Positions 44,607-54,082 of a stretch of 64,000 nt of DNA are shown in pieces; position 1 is the stretch's first letter, and every line of letters begins with the position of its first letter. A program made the position numbers and the translations under genes. The notes under the pieces were generated by a model. The model was not told where the DNA came from. It did no database searches and saw only the letters and a list, made by a program, of their open reading frames with translations. Source of the stretch: Halomonas sp. KAO (GTDB lineage: Bacteria; Pseudomonadota; Gammaproteobacteria; Pseudomonadales; Halomonadaceae); the NCBI RefSeq assembly GCF_015595025.1, contig NZ_JADNRL010000005.1, positions 62,001 to 126,000 on the forward strand, read 5' to 3'.

Positions 44607-45590
44607 TCAACCACCCCCGCCGCTCACCACCAGGTTCACCATCCAGCCGGTGTACCCCAGGAACATCGCCAGCAGCGCCGCCCCCTCGAGGCGGTTGATG
44701 CGCCCCTCTCGTCCACGCCAGCCCATGGCGAAGAGCGCCATCATGAGCGTCATGACGGTCATCAGGCTCCAGTCGCGCAGCAGCACCTCGGCGCCCACCT
44801 CGATGGGATGAATCACCGCTGCCAGGCCCACCACCCCGAGAGTGTTGAAGAGGTTGGACCCCACCACATTGCCCAGCACCAGATCATGCTCGTTGCGACG
44901 CAGCGCGCTGACCGATGAGGCGAGCTCGGGCAGCGACGTACCCACCGCCACCACGGTAAGCCCGATGATCAGGTCGCTGACCCCGAGACCCTGGGCGATG
45001 GCCACGGCGCCCCATACCAGGACTCGCGAGCTGACCACCAGCAGTACCAGGCCGACACCGGTCCAGACCAGACCCGCCTTCAGGCTCATGGGGTGAACCG
45101 TCAGGCTCTCCTCGGTATCGGCGGCCAGCGGATCCGAGCCCTCGTGGCGGGCACGCCAGATACTCCCTCCCATGAAGGCGGCCAGCAGGACCAGCAGCAA
45201 GCCCCCTTCGAGACGCCCGATGACGCCTCCCCACATCAGCAACGCCGACAGCAGTGTCGCGACGCCGAGCACCGGCAGTTCGCGACGCACCACCGAGGAG
45301 TGCACCGTCAGCGGCGCGATCAGCGCCACCAGCCCAAGGATCAGACCGATATTGGCGATATTGGAGCCGTAGGCGTTGCCCAGCGCCAACCCGGGGTTAC
45401 CCTGCCCCGCCGCCAGCGCCGAGACCACCAGCTCCGGCGCCGAGGTACCGAAGCCGATCACCAGCATGCCGATCAGCAGCGGCGACAGCCCCAGGCGGCC
45501 CGAGGTTGCCGCCGCGCCATCGACGAAACGCTCGGCGCTCCACACCAGCAGGATCAACCCTGCCACTACCGCCACCGCGGGTAGGATCAT
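44607..45590 (-). CDS. Calcium/sodium antiporter (CaCA family, YrbG-like)
   Basis: 327 residues with about ten membrane helices in two inverted repeats. The alpha-repeat motifs are GFGTSAPELVVSALAAGQGNPGLALGNAYGSNIANIGLILG and AVGTSLPELASSVSALRRNEHDLVLGNVVGSNLFNTLGVVG. It exchanges cations across the inner membrane, typically Na+ for Ca2+. I chose ATG 45590: the first helix follows directly; the longer frame adds 22 Cys/His-rich residues unlike the family. It is divergent from pqiA with 150 bp between. Confidence 0.92.
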   Translation of the reverse strand: MILPAVAVVAGLILLVWSAERFVDGAAATSGRLGLSPLLIGMLVIGFGTSAPELVVSALAAGQGNPGLALGNAYGSNIANIGLILGLVALIAPLTVHSSVVRRELPVLGVATLLSALLMWGGVIGRLEGGLLLVLLAAFMGGSIWRARHEGSDPLAADTEESLTVHPMSLKAGLVWTGVGLVLLVVSSRVLVWGAVAIAQGLGVSDLIIGLTVVAVGTSLPELASSVSALRRNEHDLVLGNVVGSNLFNTLGVVGLAAVIHPIEVGAEVLLRDWSLMTVMTLMMALFAMGWRGREGRINRLEGAALLAMFLGYTGWMVNLVVSGGGG

Positions 45591-45740
45591 CGTCTCGTTC
45601 CCGTTACATTCATATGTGCATGTTGAAAAATGGCAGTGCCCGTGGTGACGTGTCACACTTTCCGTTAGCCCACGGCCCGGCGCAGTGTACGCCTGCGCCG
45701 CCCTTCGAGTGAAGCCGCGCCCCAGGAGAGATCAGCCCCC

Positions 45741-47135
45741 TTGGCCACGCCCTCTATTCCCCTTCGCCAACGCCTGACCACCCCGCCACTGCTGCAGGGT
45801 GAGGCACCACGCGTCGAGCGCACGCCGCCGGAGAGCCGCGCGCGCCGCCGCCTGCGCGCCTGTCAGGAGTGCGACTGGCTGGTCGCCCTGCCACCACTGC
45901 GCCCCGGCGAGAAGGCCGACTGCCCACGCTGCCATCACATCCTGGTGACCCGCCATTTTCGTCCCGTCCAGCGAAGCCTGGCCCTGGCGCTGGCCGCCCT
46001 GATGGCGCTGGGCCTGGCCCTGGCCTTTCCCTTCCTCAGCTTCAGTGTGCGGGGCATCGGTAATCGCATCGAGCTGACCCAGACCGCGACGACACTGATC
46101 GGCTTCCACCAGCCGATAGTGGGCGGTGCCGTGCTCCTGACCATCGTGGTACTGCCCGCGATCTATCTGGCCGGGGTGATCTGGCTGCAGCTGGGGCTGC
46201 TACGCGACACCCCGCTACCGGCCAGCCGAACGATCGCGCGCTCCCTGGCACACCTCACCCCCTGGATGATGGCCGATGTCTTTATCATTGGCGCCCTGGT
46301 GAGCCTGATCAAGATCGCCGGCATGGCCGACATCGACCTCGGCGTGTCGTTCTGGTCATTCTGCGCCTTCGCCCTCCTGTTGCTGCTGACCACCCAGTCA
46401 CTGGATGCCGACTGGATGTGGTTCTCGCTGGCCGGCGAACCGCGTGCACCGAAGGGGGCCCGCACCGGCGAGACCGCGGCCCCTCAAGGCCTCACCGGCT
46501 GTCACACCTGCGGGCTGGTCGGCCGCCTCGATGCCCGTGGTCATGGCCAGTGTGAGCGCTGCGGCGAGACACTGCATGCGCGGCGTTCATACAGCCTGCA
46601 ACGCACCTGGGCGCTGTTGGCAGGCGCGGCCATCATGTATATCCCGGCCAATGTCTATCCGATCATGACCACCACCAGCCTGGGACATAGCTCCCCCTCG
46701 ACGATTGTCGGTGGCGTCGTCGAGCTGATCGGCATGGGCTCCTGGCCGATCGCCGCCGTCATCTTCATCGCCAGCGTGATCGTGCCGGTCGGCAAGCTGG
46801 TGGCCCTGGCCTGGCTGTGCCTGATGGTCAGACGCAGCAGCGAGCTCAATGCGGCGGCCCGCACACGGCTCTATCGAGTCACCGAATTCATCGGTCGCTG
46901 GTCGATGATTGATGTCTTCGTGGTCGCCATCCTGGTGGCGCTGATTCGCGCCGGTACGCTGATGTCCATCGAGCCGGGGCCCGCCGCTCTCGCCTTCGGC
47001 GCCGTGGTCGTGATCACCATGCTGGCCGCCATGACCTTCGACCCCCGACTGATCTGGGACACGCCGATGTCCTCTGAGACAACGGCGTCTCGGCCACCCC
47101 TCCATGGACGACACCCTGAAGGAAGCTCTGGATGA
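45741..47135 (+). CDS. pqiA: Intermembrane transport protein PqiA
   Basis: 464 residues. Two PqiA modules, each a zinc-ribbon-like cytoplasmic knob plus four membrane helices: CQECDWLVALPPLRPGEKADCPRC (about 41-64) and CHTCGLVGRLDARGHGQCERC (about 255-275). It is the inner-membrane part of the PqiABC system, an MCE-type tunnel for phospholipid or related lipid traffic across the periplasm. It starts at TTG 45741; AGGAGAG lies about 13 bases upstream and no better start is available before the first zinc motif. The stop overlaps pqiB by ATGA (47132-47135). Confidence 0.93.
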   Translation: MATPSIPLRQRLTTPPLLQGEAPRVERTPPESRARRRLRACQECDWLVALPPLRPGEKADCPRCHHILVTRHFRPVQRSLALALAALMALGLALAFPFLSFSVRGIGNRIELTQTATTLIGFHQPIVGGAVLLTIVVLPAIYLAGVIWLQLGLLRDTPLPASRTIARSLAHLTPWMMADVFIIGALVSLIKIAGMADIDLGVSFWSFCAFALLLLLTTQSLDADWMWFSLAGEPRAPKGARTGETAAPQGLTGCHTCGLVGRLDARGHGQCERCGETLHARRSYSLQRTWALLAGAAIMYIPANVYPIMTTTSLGHSSPSTIVGGVVELIGMGSWPIAAVIFIASVIVPVGKLVALAWLCLMVRRSSELNAAARTRLYRVTEFIGRWSMIDVFVVAILVALIRAGTLMSIEPGPAALAFGAVVVITMLAAMTFDPRLIWDTPMSSETTASRPPLHGRHPEGSSG

Positions 47136-48805
47136 GTGAAGAGACTCCGCGCCATGACGACGCCACCCCGCAGCACCATGCCCGGGCAACGCCCCAGGCA
47201 CGCGTCTCGCCGATCTGGATCGTGCCCATCGTGGCCCTGTTGATCGGTGCCTGGCTGGTCTACGACAACTATCGTAGCCGTGGCCCGCAGATCACCCTGA
47301 CCATCAGCAACGCCGAGGGCATCGAGGCAGGCAGCACCCTGATCAAGACGCGCAATGTGGAGGTAGGCCGGGTCGAGCAGGTGCACCTCTCCGAGGACCT
47401 CTCGACCGCCGTCATCACCGCTCGCATGGGACCGGACAACGAGGCGATGCTGGTCGAGGATAGCCAGTTCTGGGTGGTCAAGCCGCGGGTGGGGCGCGAA
47501 GGCATCAGCGGCCTGAACACCGTGCTGTCCGGTGCCTATATTCAGCTGCAACCGGGCGAAAGCGAGATCGAGGCGCGCGAGTTCGAGGTGAGTGACCAGC
47601 CGCCCGTGGCACCCGCCGGGGCCGCCGGCCTGCGCATCAACCTGATCAGCCAGCTGGGCAACTCGCTGCGGGTGGGTGACCCGGTCACCTACCAGGGCTA
47701 TACCGTGGGCCGCGTGGAAGAGGCCAATTTCGACGCCACCACCCGGCGCATGCAGCATCGCGTCTTTATCGAGGCCCCCTACGCCAGCCTGGTGACCGAC
47801 AGCACCCGCTTCTGGTCGGCCAGCGGCATCGACCTGCGCCTGGATTCCGAAGGCTTTCGAGTCAATGTCGAATCCTTCGAGGCCCTGCTCGGTGGTGGTG
47901 TCACCTTCGGCATTCCCGAGGACCTGCCGCTGGGCGGCACGGTGGCCGCCGACACGACCTTCACCCTCTACCCCGACGAGGACACCGCACGCCAGGGAAC
48001 CTTCAACCGCTATCTGGAATACGTGCTGCTGGTCGACGACTCCGTTCGCGGTCTCACCAAGGGGGCGCCGGTGGAGTTTCGCGGCGTGCGCCTAGGTACC
48101 GTGGCCGCCGTGCCCTGGAACTTTACCGCCGAGCAGCCCGGCGGTCGCAACGGCTTCGCCATTCCGGTACTGATCCGCATCGAGCCCCAGCGCCTGGGCA
48201 TCGAAAACCAGGCGGTCGACATCGACGAGTGGCGGGAACGCTATGAGCGCTTCTTCGAGCTGGGGCTGCGTGCCAGCCTCAAGAGCGGCAACCTGCTGAC
48301 CGGAGCGCTGTTCGTGGATCTCAACTTCCACAGCGAGCTGGAGGAGGAGTATTCGCCGCTCACCTTCGCCGAGCAGCGCGTCTTCCCCACCACGTCCGGC
48401 GGCTTCGCGCTGATCGAGTCCCAGATCACCAGCCTGCTGGCCAAGCTCAACGATCTGGAGGTGGAGCCCCTGCTGGAGGGCCTCGACCGTAACCTCGCTG
48501 CGTCCGAGGCAATGCTCGCGGAGGTACGCACTCTCTCAGCGTCCCTGAGAGAGCTGGTGGAAGCCCCCGGAACCCGCGAGGTCCCGGCCAATCTCAATGC
48601 CACCCTGGAGGGGCTGCGCACCACCCTGGAGGGACTCTCGCCCGAGTCATCGGCCTACCAGGAGCTGGTGGGCGCCACCCAGCGCCTGGAGCGGCTGCTG
48701 CGTGACCTCCAGCCGGTGGCAAGAACGCTGTCCGACAACCCGCGAGCCCTGCTGTTCGACAGCCTGGATACCGAGGACCCCGTGCCGCGCGCACCACGAG
48801 AGTGA
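47132..48805 (+). CDS. pqiB: Intermembrane transport protein PqiB (three MCE domains)
   Basis: 557 residues. One N-terminal membrane anchor (SPIWIVPIVALLIGAWLVYD, about 26-45), then three MCE domains (starting near 53 ITLTISNAEGIEAGSTLIKTRNVEVG, 165 LRINLISQLGNSLRVGDPVTYQG and 290 YLEYVLLVDDSVRGLTKGAPVEFRG), then a C-terminal coiled helix. In E. coli the hexamer forms a syringe-like tunnel across the periplasm. It has a 4-bp overlap with pqiA, and pqiC follows 34 bp later. Confidence 0.96.
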   Translation: MSEETPRHDDATPQHHARATPQARVSPIWIVPIVALLIGAWLVYDNYRSRGPQITLTISNAEGIEAGSTLIKTRNVEVGRVEQVHLSEDLSTAVITARMGPDNEAMLVEDSQFWVVKPRVGREGISGLNTVLSGAYIQLQPGESEIEAREFEVSDQPPVAPAGAAGLRINLISQLGNSLRVGDPVTYQGYTVGRVEEANFDATTRRMQHRVFIEAPYASLVTDSTRFWSASGIDLRLDSEGFRVNVESFEALLGGGVTFGIPEDLPLGGTVAADTTFTLYPDEDTARQGTFNRYLEYVLLVDDSVRGLTKGAPVEFRGVRLGTVAAVPWNFTAEQPGGRNGFAIPVLIRIEPQRLGIENQAVDIDEWRERYERFFELGLRASLKSGNLLTGALFVDLNFHSELEEEYSPLTFAEQRVFPTTSGGFALIESQITSLLAKLNDLEVEPLLEGLDRNLAASEAMLAEVRTLSASLRELVEAPGTREVPANLNATLEGLRTTLEGLSPESSAYQELVGATQRLERLLRDLQPVARTLSDNPRALLFDSLDTEDPVPRAPRE

Positions 48806-48839
48806 CTACCCTCAGGAGAGCCTGTATGGAGAGCTTGTA

Positions 48840-49490
48840 ATGATGGCAAGAAGATGGATTGGTGCCGCCCTGGCCCCCCTGCTGCTGGCTGGCACGCTGG
48901 GGGGGTGCGCCAGCAGCAAGCCCGCGCCCGAGCGCTACACACTGCCAGCAGCCACTCTGCCCCAAGCCACTATGCCAGAGGCCACTCTGCCAGAGACCGC
49001 CCAGCCGGGTGCGGCGGGAGCCGAAACGCGCTATCAGCTGCAGGTTGCCACGCCACGACTCGCCGACTATCTGGATGTTGAGGGCATCGTCATGCAGATC
49101 GACGATATCACCCTGGTGGAGGCCCGCGGTCATCAGTGGGCCGAAGCCCTCGGCAAGCAGCTGCAACGCGGCCTGCGCGACCGCCTGGCGCAGCGGCTTC
49201 CCGATACCCGGGTACTGCTCGACGGCACGGCCCCCCGCGAGGCACACGCCCTGCGTCTGGCGCTGGAGATCGACCGTTTCCAGGGACGTCACGATGGCCG
49301 GGCCATCATCGGCGGCCGCTGGCGCCTGCATGCCGCCGACGGGAGCCTGCTGGCGATGCAGTCCCTGGAGCTCGAGAACGTCCTCGCGGCCGATGGTTAT
49401 CCCGCGCTGGTCCGCGCCCTGGGCCGAGGCTGGGACAGCGCGGCCGACGAGCTCGCCGCGGCCGTTCGCGGCACACGCCGACAAGAGTAG
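48840..49490 (+). CDS. pqiC: PqiC-like outer-membrane lipoprotein (YmbA type)
   Basis: 216 residues. Type II signal LAPLLLAGTLGGC with Cys near residue 22, then a Pro/Thr/Ala-rich linker made of three copies of a 15-bp repeat, then the ABC-type transport auxiliary lipoprotein domain (YQLQVATPRLADYLDVEGIVMQIDDITLVEARGHQWAEALGKQLQRGL). PqiC docks PqiB to the outer membrane. ATG 48840 (or the next codon ATG 48843) has GGAGAG 6-7 bases upstream; the in-frame extension from 48597 lies inside pqiB and is spurious. Confidence 0.9.
   Translation: MMARRWIGAALAPLLLAGTLGGCASSKPAPERYTLPAATLPQATMPEATLPETAQPGAAGAETRYQLQVATPRLADYLDVEGIVMQIDDITLVEARGHQWAEALGKQLQRGLRDRLAQRLPDTRVLLDGTAPREAHALRLALEIDRFQGRHDGRAIIGGRWRLHAADGSLLAMQSLELENVLAADGYPALVRALGRGWDSAADELAAAVRGTRRQE
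48951..48995. repeat. Three tandem 15-bp units in pqiC
   Basis: GCCACTCTGCCCCAA, GCCACTATGCCAGAG and GCCACTCTGCCAGAG occur back to back, encoding a five-residue unit (AT-L/M-P-Q/E) in the linker after the lipid anchor. Confidence 0.9.
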
Positions 49491-49513
49491 CTGCGCCCAA
49501 GCCCGGAATCTGG

Positions 49514-49519
49514 CATAAT
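49514..49519 (+). promoter_or_regulatory. Possible -10 element upstream of rhlE
   Basis: TGGCATAATGCGC contains CATAAT at 49514-49519 preceded by TGG, about 123 bp before rhlE; no good -35 is visible, so support is weak. Confidence 0.3.
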
Positions 49520-49641
49520 GCGCATCGCGGCACATCAGCGAGTCCCTCCTGCCGCGCCATGACCCCGAATCTTTCACACCCCGGCCCGGGACTGGCTGCG
49601 CACGATCGCGCGGCACGGCCGAGGTGTTCTGCGGAGACCGC

Positions 49642-50970
49642 ATGACCTTTTCCGAACTCGGCCTGCGTGCCGAACTGCTGAGCGCCGTCGAGGCACAAGG
49701 CTACACCACCCCGACTCCCATCCAGCAGCAGGCGATCCCCGCCGTGCTCAAGGGCGGGGACCTGCTGGCCAGCGCCCAGACCGGCACCGGCAAGACCGCC
49801 GGCTTTACCCTGCCGATGCTGCAGCGCCTGGCCGACGGCCCACGTCCCGGCAAGCGTCAGGTGCGCGCCCTGGTGCTGACACCGACCCGTGAGCTGGCCG
49901 CTCAGGTGGGCGAGAGCGTGGCCGACTATGGTCGCCTGCTGACCCTGAAGAGCCACGTGATCTTCGGCGGCGTCGGCCAGCAGCCCCAGGTCGATGCCAT
50001 TCGCCCGGGCCTCGATGTGCTCGTTGCCACCCCGGGACGTCTGCTCGATCTGCAGCAGCAGAAACACGTCGACCTGTCGAAGGTGGAGATCCTGGTGCTC
50101 GACGAAGCCGACCGCATGCTCGACATGGGCTTCATTCACGATATCAAGAAGATCCTGCGGGTCCTGCCCGAGAAGCGTCAGAACCTGCTGTTCTCGGCGA
50201 CCTTCTCCAACGAGATCCAGGCGCTGGCCAACAAGCTGCTCGATGATCCCAAGATGATCGAGGTCGCTCGCCGCAATACCACCGCCGAGCTCGTCGACCA
50301 GACGATCTACCGTGTCGACCGCGAGAAGAAGCGCGAGCTGCTGGCCCACCTGATCACCGAGCACGACTGGCATCAGGTACTGGTCTTTACCCGCACCAAG
50401 CACGGTGCCAACCGTCTGGCCGAACAGCTCTCCAAGCAGGAGATCCCGGCCATGGCGATCCATGGCAACAAGAGCCAGTCCGCGCGCACCAAGGCCCTGG
50501 CTGCCTTCAAGACCGGCGACCTGCAGGTGCTGGTGGCTACCGACATCGCCGCCCGCGGCCTCGATATCGAAGAGCTGCCCCACGTGGTCAACTTCGAGCT
50601 GCCCAATGTCGCCGAGGACTATGTCCACCGTATCGGCCGCACCGGCCGTGCCGGCAGCGAGGGCCAGGCGGTGTCGCTGGTCTGCGTCGACGAGCACGGG
50701 TTGCTCAAGGGCATCGAGCGGTTGATCAAGCGCGACCTCGAGAAGCGCATCGAGCCCGGCTTCGAGCCCGACCCCAATGCCAAGCCGGAGCCCATCGAAA
50801 ACGGCCGCAATCGTCGTGGCGGTGGTGGACGCGGCGGTAATGGTAATGGCCAGAGGCGCGGTGGCGGTGGCCAGAACCGCGGGCAAACGCAGGGCCGTGG
50901 CGCCGAGCAACCAGCGGGAACGCGTCGCCGGCGCCGCGGAGGCAGTGGCGGCGGTCGTCAGCAGGCCTGA
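49642..50970 (+). CDS. rhlE: DEAD-box ATP-dependent RNA helicase RhlE
   Basis: 442 residues. Q motif ([12 protein letters not shown]), Walker A AQTGTGKT (45-52), [17 protein letters not shown] at 154-157, SAT at 185-187, then the second RecA domain with [21 protein letters not shown] and [10 protein letters not shown]. The C-terminal tail (about 385-442) is Arg/Gly/Gln-rich with RRGGGG blocks, typical of RhlE RNA-binding tails. It remodels RNA in ribosome assembly and decay. ATG 49642 has GGAG 7 bases upstream and matches the family start MTFSELGL. Confidence 0.95.
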   Translation: MTFSELGLRAELLSAVEAQGYTTPTPIQQQAIPAVLKGGDLLASAQTGTGKTAGFTLPMLQRLADGPRPGKRQVRALVLTPTRELAAQVGESVADYGRLLTLKSHVIFGGVGQQPQVDAIRPGLDVLVATPGRLLDLQQQKHVDLSKVEILVLDEADRMLDMGFIHDIKKILRVLPEKRQNLLFSATFSNEIQALANKLLDDPKMIEVARRNTTAELVDQTIYRVDREKKRELLAHLITEHDWHQVLVFTRTKHGANRLAEQLSKQEIPAMAIHGNKSQSARTKALAAFKTGDLQVLVATDIAARGLDIEELPHVVNFELPNVAEDYVHRIGRTGRAGSEGQAVSLVCVDEHGLLKGIERLIKRDLEKRIEPGFEPDPNAKPEPIENGRNRRGGGGRGGNGNGQRRGGGGQNRGQTQGRGAEQPAGTRRRRRGGSGGGRQQA

Positions 50971-51039
50971 CTCGGTAGTAGCAGATAGCATCACAATATG
51001 TGAATATATCTCTTACTCTCCTGACAGTGTCACTCAACC

Positions 51040-51594
51040 ATGCTCAAACAACTGTTTGGCAAACAACCTATTGATATCTGGGTTATCAAGCAGGTCGACC
51101 ATGACCTGCTGCATCTCTGTGGTCGTGGGACCCTGGCCGCCAAGCCGAATCGCAAGGCGGTGATGGCCGCGCTGGCCGAGTCTCGCTACACGGGCCCTGT
51201 GACCATGGCCCGTGGTGGTCGAGCCGTGCTCAACGCTCGACTCTTCCAGGCGCTGGTGCCGCTGGATGAGCTACAGCTGCTGTCCGATGGCCGGGCCCGG
51301 TGGCAGGGCCGCGACTGGCAGGTTGCCCAGGTTCCCCAGCGCTGCTGGCTCTTCGAGGGTCGCCTGGTGGCCCAGCCCGACCCGCTGAACGGTGGGGGCG
51401 CACTGGTCAGCGTAGAGGATGTCACCGATATCCTGCACCAGGTGAAACAAGAGATGCCCCACCATCTTGGCAGGGTGGTCTTTCGGCCCGAGAACCAAAA
51501 CGAGGAGCATCCTCTCCTGGCCCCCCGCAGGGAAGAGCAGCGCCTGGGACTGCGACCCAAACAGGCCTGGGAGTGGCGCCATGACCGCGACTAG
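51040..51594 (+). CDS. Protein of unknown function (184 aa)
   Basis: Not recognised. It starts MLKQLFGKQPIDIWVIKQVDHDLLHLCGRG. No signal peptide or membrane segment is present; the middle is a compact mixed region with two Trp-rich spots (RARWQGRDWQV, RCWLFEGRLV), and the end is Arg/Glu/Gln-rich. No Shine-Dalgarno is evident before ATG 51040. It overlaps the following transporter start by 14 bp (51581-51594), which suggests cotranscription. Third-position GC is coding-like throughout, so a real gene is likely. Confidence 0.65.
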   Translation: MLKQLFGKQPIDIWVIKQVDHDLLHLCGRGTLAAKPNRKAVMAALAESRYTGPVTMARGGRAVLNARLFQALVPLDELQLLSDGRARWQGRDWQVAQVPQRCWLFEGRLVAQPDPLNGGGALVSVEDVTDILHQVKQEMPHHLGRVVFRPENQNEEHPLLAPRREEQRLGLRPKQAWEWRHDRD

Positions 51595-52792
51595 GCGGGA
51601 CTCCACCGTCAGCCTGGGACTGTTTATCTCCCTGATGGTACTGGTGGGCCTCAACCTGCGCCCTGCCCTCTCCTCCCTGGCCCCGCTGCTGACTCGTGTC
51701 CAGCAGGACATGGGGCTATCGCCCTTGGCCATCGGCACCCTCACCACGCTACCGGTTCTCTGCCTGGGGCTGTTTGCGCCCATGGCCCCCTGGCTGGCCA
51801 AGCGCCTGGGGCCCGAGCGGGCCCTGGCCGCCGGGCTGATACTGCTGGCCGTGGGACTGGCGCTGCGTGGCATTCCCGTCATCGCCACGCTCTTTATCGG
51901 CACGCTGATGGCAGGCGCCGCCATCGGGGTGGCTGGCACCCTGCTGCCGGCGCTGGTCAAGCGCGAGCTCCCCGCGGGGGCCGATCTGATGACAGGCGTC
52001 TACACCATGGCGCTGTGCCTGGGCGGGGCCCTGGGGGCGGGCTTGAGCATTCCTCTGGCCGACTGGCTGGGAGCGTGGCATCTGGGGCTTGCCGGCTGGT
52101 CGGCGCTGGCGCTCATCGCCCTGGTGGCCTGGCAGACCCTGGCTCCCCGCCGCGATGAGGCGGCGCTGCCCGGCGGCGGCGGTTCGATGCGCGCGGTGCT
52201 GACCCAGCCCCTGGCGTGGCAGGTCATGCTGATGATGGGGTTGCAGTCATCCCTGGCCTATATCGTCTTTGGCTGGCTTCCCACCCTGCTGGTGGCCCGT
52301 GGCTACGGAGAAGCCGAGGCCGGCTGGATGATGGGCGCCTCGGTGATGGTGCAGTTGCCCGCCGCCCTGGCCGCCCCCTGGCTGGCACGCCTGGGCCGGG
52401 ATCAGCGTCCCGCCCTGCTCCTGGTACTGACGCTGGTCGCCTCGGGATTCTGGCTGCTGCTGCAGGGGGCACCCTCACTGCGCTGGGTCGGCGTGGTCCT
52501 GCTCGGCCTGGGCCAGGGGGGCAGCTTCAGTCTCGCCCTGACGCTGATCGTATTGCGCACTGGCAACTCGCGCCTGGCCGGCAAGCTCTCCGGCCTTGCC
52601 CAGGGCGGTGGCTACACGCTGGCTGCCATGGGCCCGCTGGGGGTAGGCGTGATGCTTCAGCTCGACCTGGGGCTTGGCAGCATCACCGGCGTGCTGCTGG
52701 CGATCTGTGCGTTAGCGGCCACCTTTGCCCTCTTTGCCGGTCGCAACCGCCGCCTGGAGATCGACAATGATGGCCAGGTGGTCACCCGATAG
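51581..52792 (+). CDS. CynX/NimT-family MFS transporter
   Basis: 403 residues with 12 membrane helices. Family features are VGLNLRPALSSLAPLLTRVQQDMGLSPLAIGTLTTLPVLCLGLFAPMAPWLAKRLG near the start and GKLSGLAQGGGYTLAAMGPLGVG late in the protein. Members export or import cyanate-like anions or drugs such as 2-nitroimidazole; no cyanase gene is near, so the substrate is open. ATG 51581 overlaps the previous gene and has GGGAG 8 bases upstream; the frame from 51467 lies inside that gene. Confidence 0.9.
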   Translation: MTATRRDSTVSLGLFISLMVLVGLNLRPALSSLAPLLTRVQQDMGLSPLAIGTLTTLPVLCLGLFAPMAPWLAKRLGPERALAAGLILLAVGLALRGIPVIATLFIGTLMAGAAIGVAGTLLPALVKRELPAGADLMTGVYTMALCLGGALGAGLSIPLADWLGAWHLGLAGWSALALIALVAWQTLAPRRDEAALPGGGGSMRAVLTQPLAWQVMLMMGLQSSLAYIVFGWLPTLLVARGYGEAEAGWMMGASVMVQLPAALAAPWLARLGRDQRPALLLVLTLVASGFWLLLQGAPSLRWVGVVLLGLGQGGSFSLALTLIVLRTGNSRLAGKLSGLAQGGGYTLAAMGPLGVGVMLQLDLGLGSITGVLLAICALAATFALFAGRNRRLEIDNDGQVVTR

Positions 52793-52825
52793 CGACCAGA
52801 CGCTCTGATCATGGCCCTGTGCCAC

Positions 52826-52874
52826 CATGATATCGGCCATACGCCACTTACATGATATCGGCCACAGCCACTTA
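52826..52874. repeat. Near-perfect tandem duplication before the asparaginase gene
   Basis: CATGATATCGGCCATACGCC-ACTTA (52826-52850) is followed directly by a 24-bp copy (52851-52874) with CACAGCC for CATACGCC. The second copy runs into the ribosome site AGGAG, so the duplication changes the leader of the asparaginase gene. Confidence 0.85.
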
Positions 52875-52884
52875 GGAGCCGCCC

Positions 52885-53958
52885 ATGAGCACGCCTGACT
52901 CCCGACGGCCTCGTCCCCTGCTGGTGATCTACACCGGCGGCACCCTGGGGATGCAGGAGACGCCCAGGGGACTGGCCCCGGGCGGCAATATCGAAGCCCG
53001 CCTGGCACGCGCCCTGAGGGGCCTGCCGGCGGGCAGCGTCGCCGAACTGCCCGCCTACGAGCTGCTCTCCCTATCGAACCCCATCGACTCCAGCGCGGCC
53101 ACCCCCGCCGACTGGTCGCGACTGGCCGCGATCATCGCCGCGCGCTACCGTGACCATGCCGGCATCGTGGTACTTCACGGCACCGACACCCTGGCCTGGA
53201 GCGCCGCGAGTCTCGCCTACCAGCTGCAGGGCATCGACCGCCCCGTGGTGCTCACCGGCGCCATGAAGCCCCTGGAGGCGCCGGACAGCGACGCCGCCGG
53301 AAACGTCGCCCTGGCACTGCGCTTCGCCGCCAACCCGGCACTCCAGGAAATCGCCATCGCCTTCGGGGGAAGGCTGCTCCGCGGTGTATGTACCCGCAAG
53401 TGGCATACTCGCGATGCCATCGCCTTCGAAAGTCCCAACGCCCCGCTGCTCGGCGAGCAGATCGCAGGCACCGCCAGGCATTATCCCGAACATGGCCTTG
53501 ACCGAGAGCATGGCCTTGACCAGGAGAAAGATATCGCGCCGCGCTTTGAGCTGCCCGATTATGCGCCGCTTGGCGACGGCGGCGTGGCACGCATCGCGCT
53601 GTGGCCTGGCATCAGCACCCGCCAGCTGGCGGCCTGGCTCAACGACCCACGCCTCAAGGGGGCACTGTTCGAGGTGTGGGGAGCCGGCAACCTGCCCGAC
53701 GATCCTGCCCTGCTGGAACAGCTGACCCGAGCCAGCACTGACGGCAAGCTGATCGCCGCCATCAGCCAGTGCCCCCATGGCACCATCAGCCCGGGGGACT
53801 ATGCCGCCGGCCAGGGGCTCACCGATGCCGGGGTGCTGGCGGGTGGAGCCATGACTCCCGAGGCGGCCCTGACCAAGCTGGTTCACCTGCTCGCCCAGCC
53901 GCTGGAGGATGCCGAGCGGCGACGTCGCTTCCTTGCGCCACTGGTGGGAGAGCGTTAG
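52885..53958 (+). CDS. Type I L-asparaginase
   Basis: 357 residues, cytoplasmic type (no signal peptide). Nucleophile region YTGGTLGM with Thr17, second triad HGTDTLAW (98-105, Thr100-Asp101) and GAMKPLEAPDSDAAGN with the catalytic Lys. It hydrolyses asparagine to aspartate and ammonia. It is about 20 residues longer than E. coli AnsA (338), partly from a duplicated six-residue unit (EHGLDR/EHGLDQ) encoded by two 18-bp repeats at 53488-53523. AGGAG lies 6-7 bases before ATG 52885. Confidence 0.93.
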   Translation: MSTPDSRRPRPLLVIYTGGTLGMQETPRGLAPGGNIEARLARALRGLPAGSVAELPAYELLSLSNPIDSSAATPADWSRLAAIIAARYRDHAGIVVLHGTDTLAWSAASLAYQLQGIDRPVVLTGAMKPLEAPDSDAAGNVALALRFAANPALQEIAIAFGGRLLRGVCTRKWHTRDAIAFESPNAPLLGEQIAGTARHYPEHGLDREHGLDQEKDIAPRFELPDYAPLGDGGVARIALWPGISTRQLAAWLNDPRLKGALFEVWGAGNLPDDPALLEQLTRASTDGKLIAAISQCPHGTISPGDYAAGQGLTDAGVLAGGAMTPEAALTKLVHLLAQPLEDAERRRRFLAPLVGER

Positions 53959-54082
53959 CGCCACCGACTCGGGAGCGTTGACGCGCCTCAGGCAGAGGGC
54001 GCGACAAATGGCTATGGTGGGGGTGCATGATTCGCGGTCACCATCGGCTGACCGCCCCACTGACCCAGCCGGGGACGCCACC

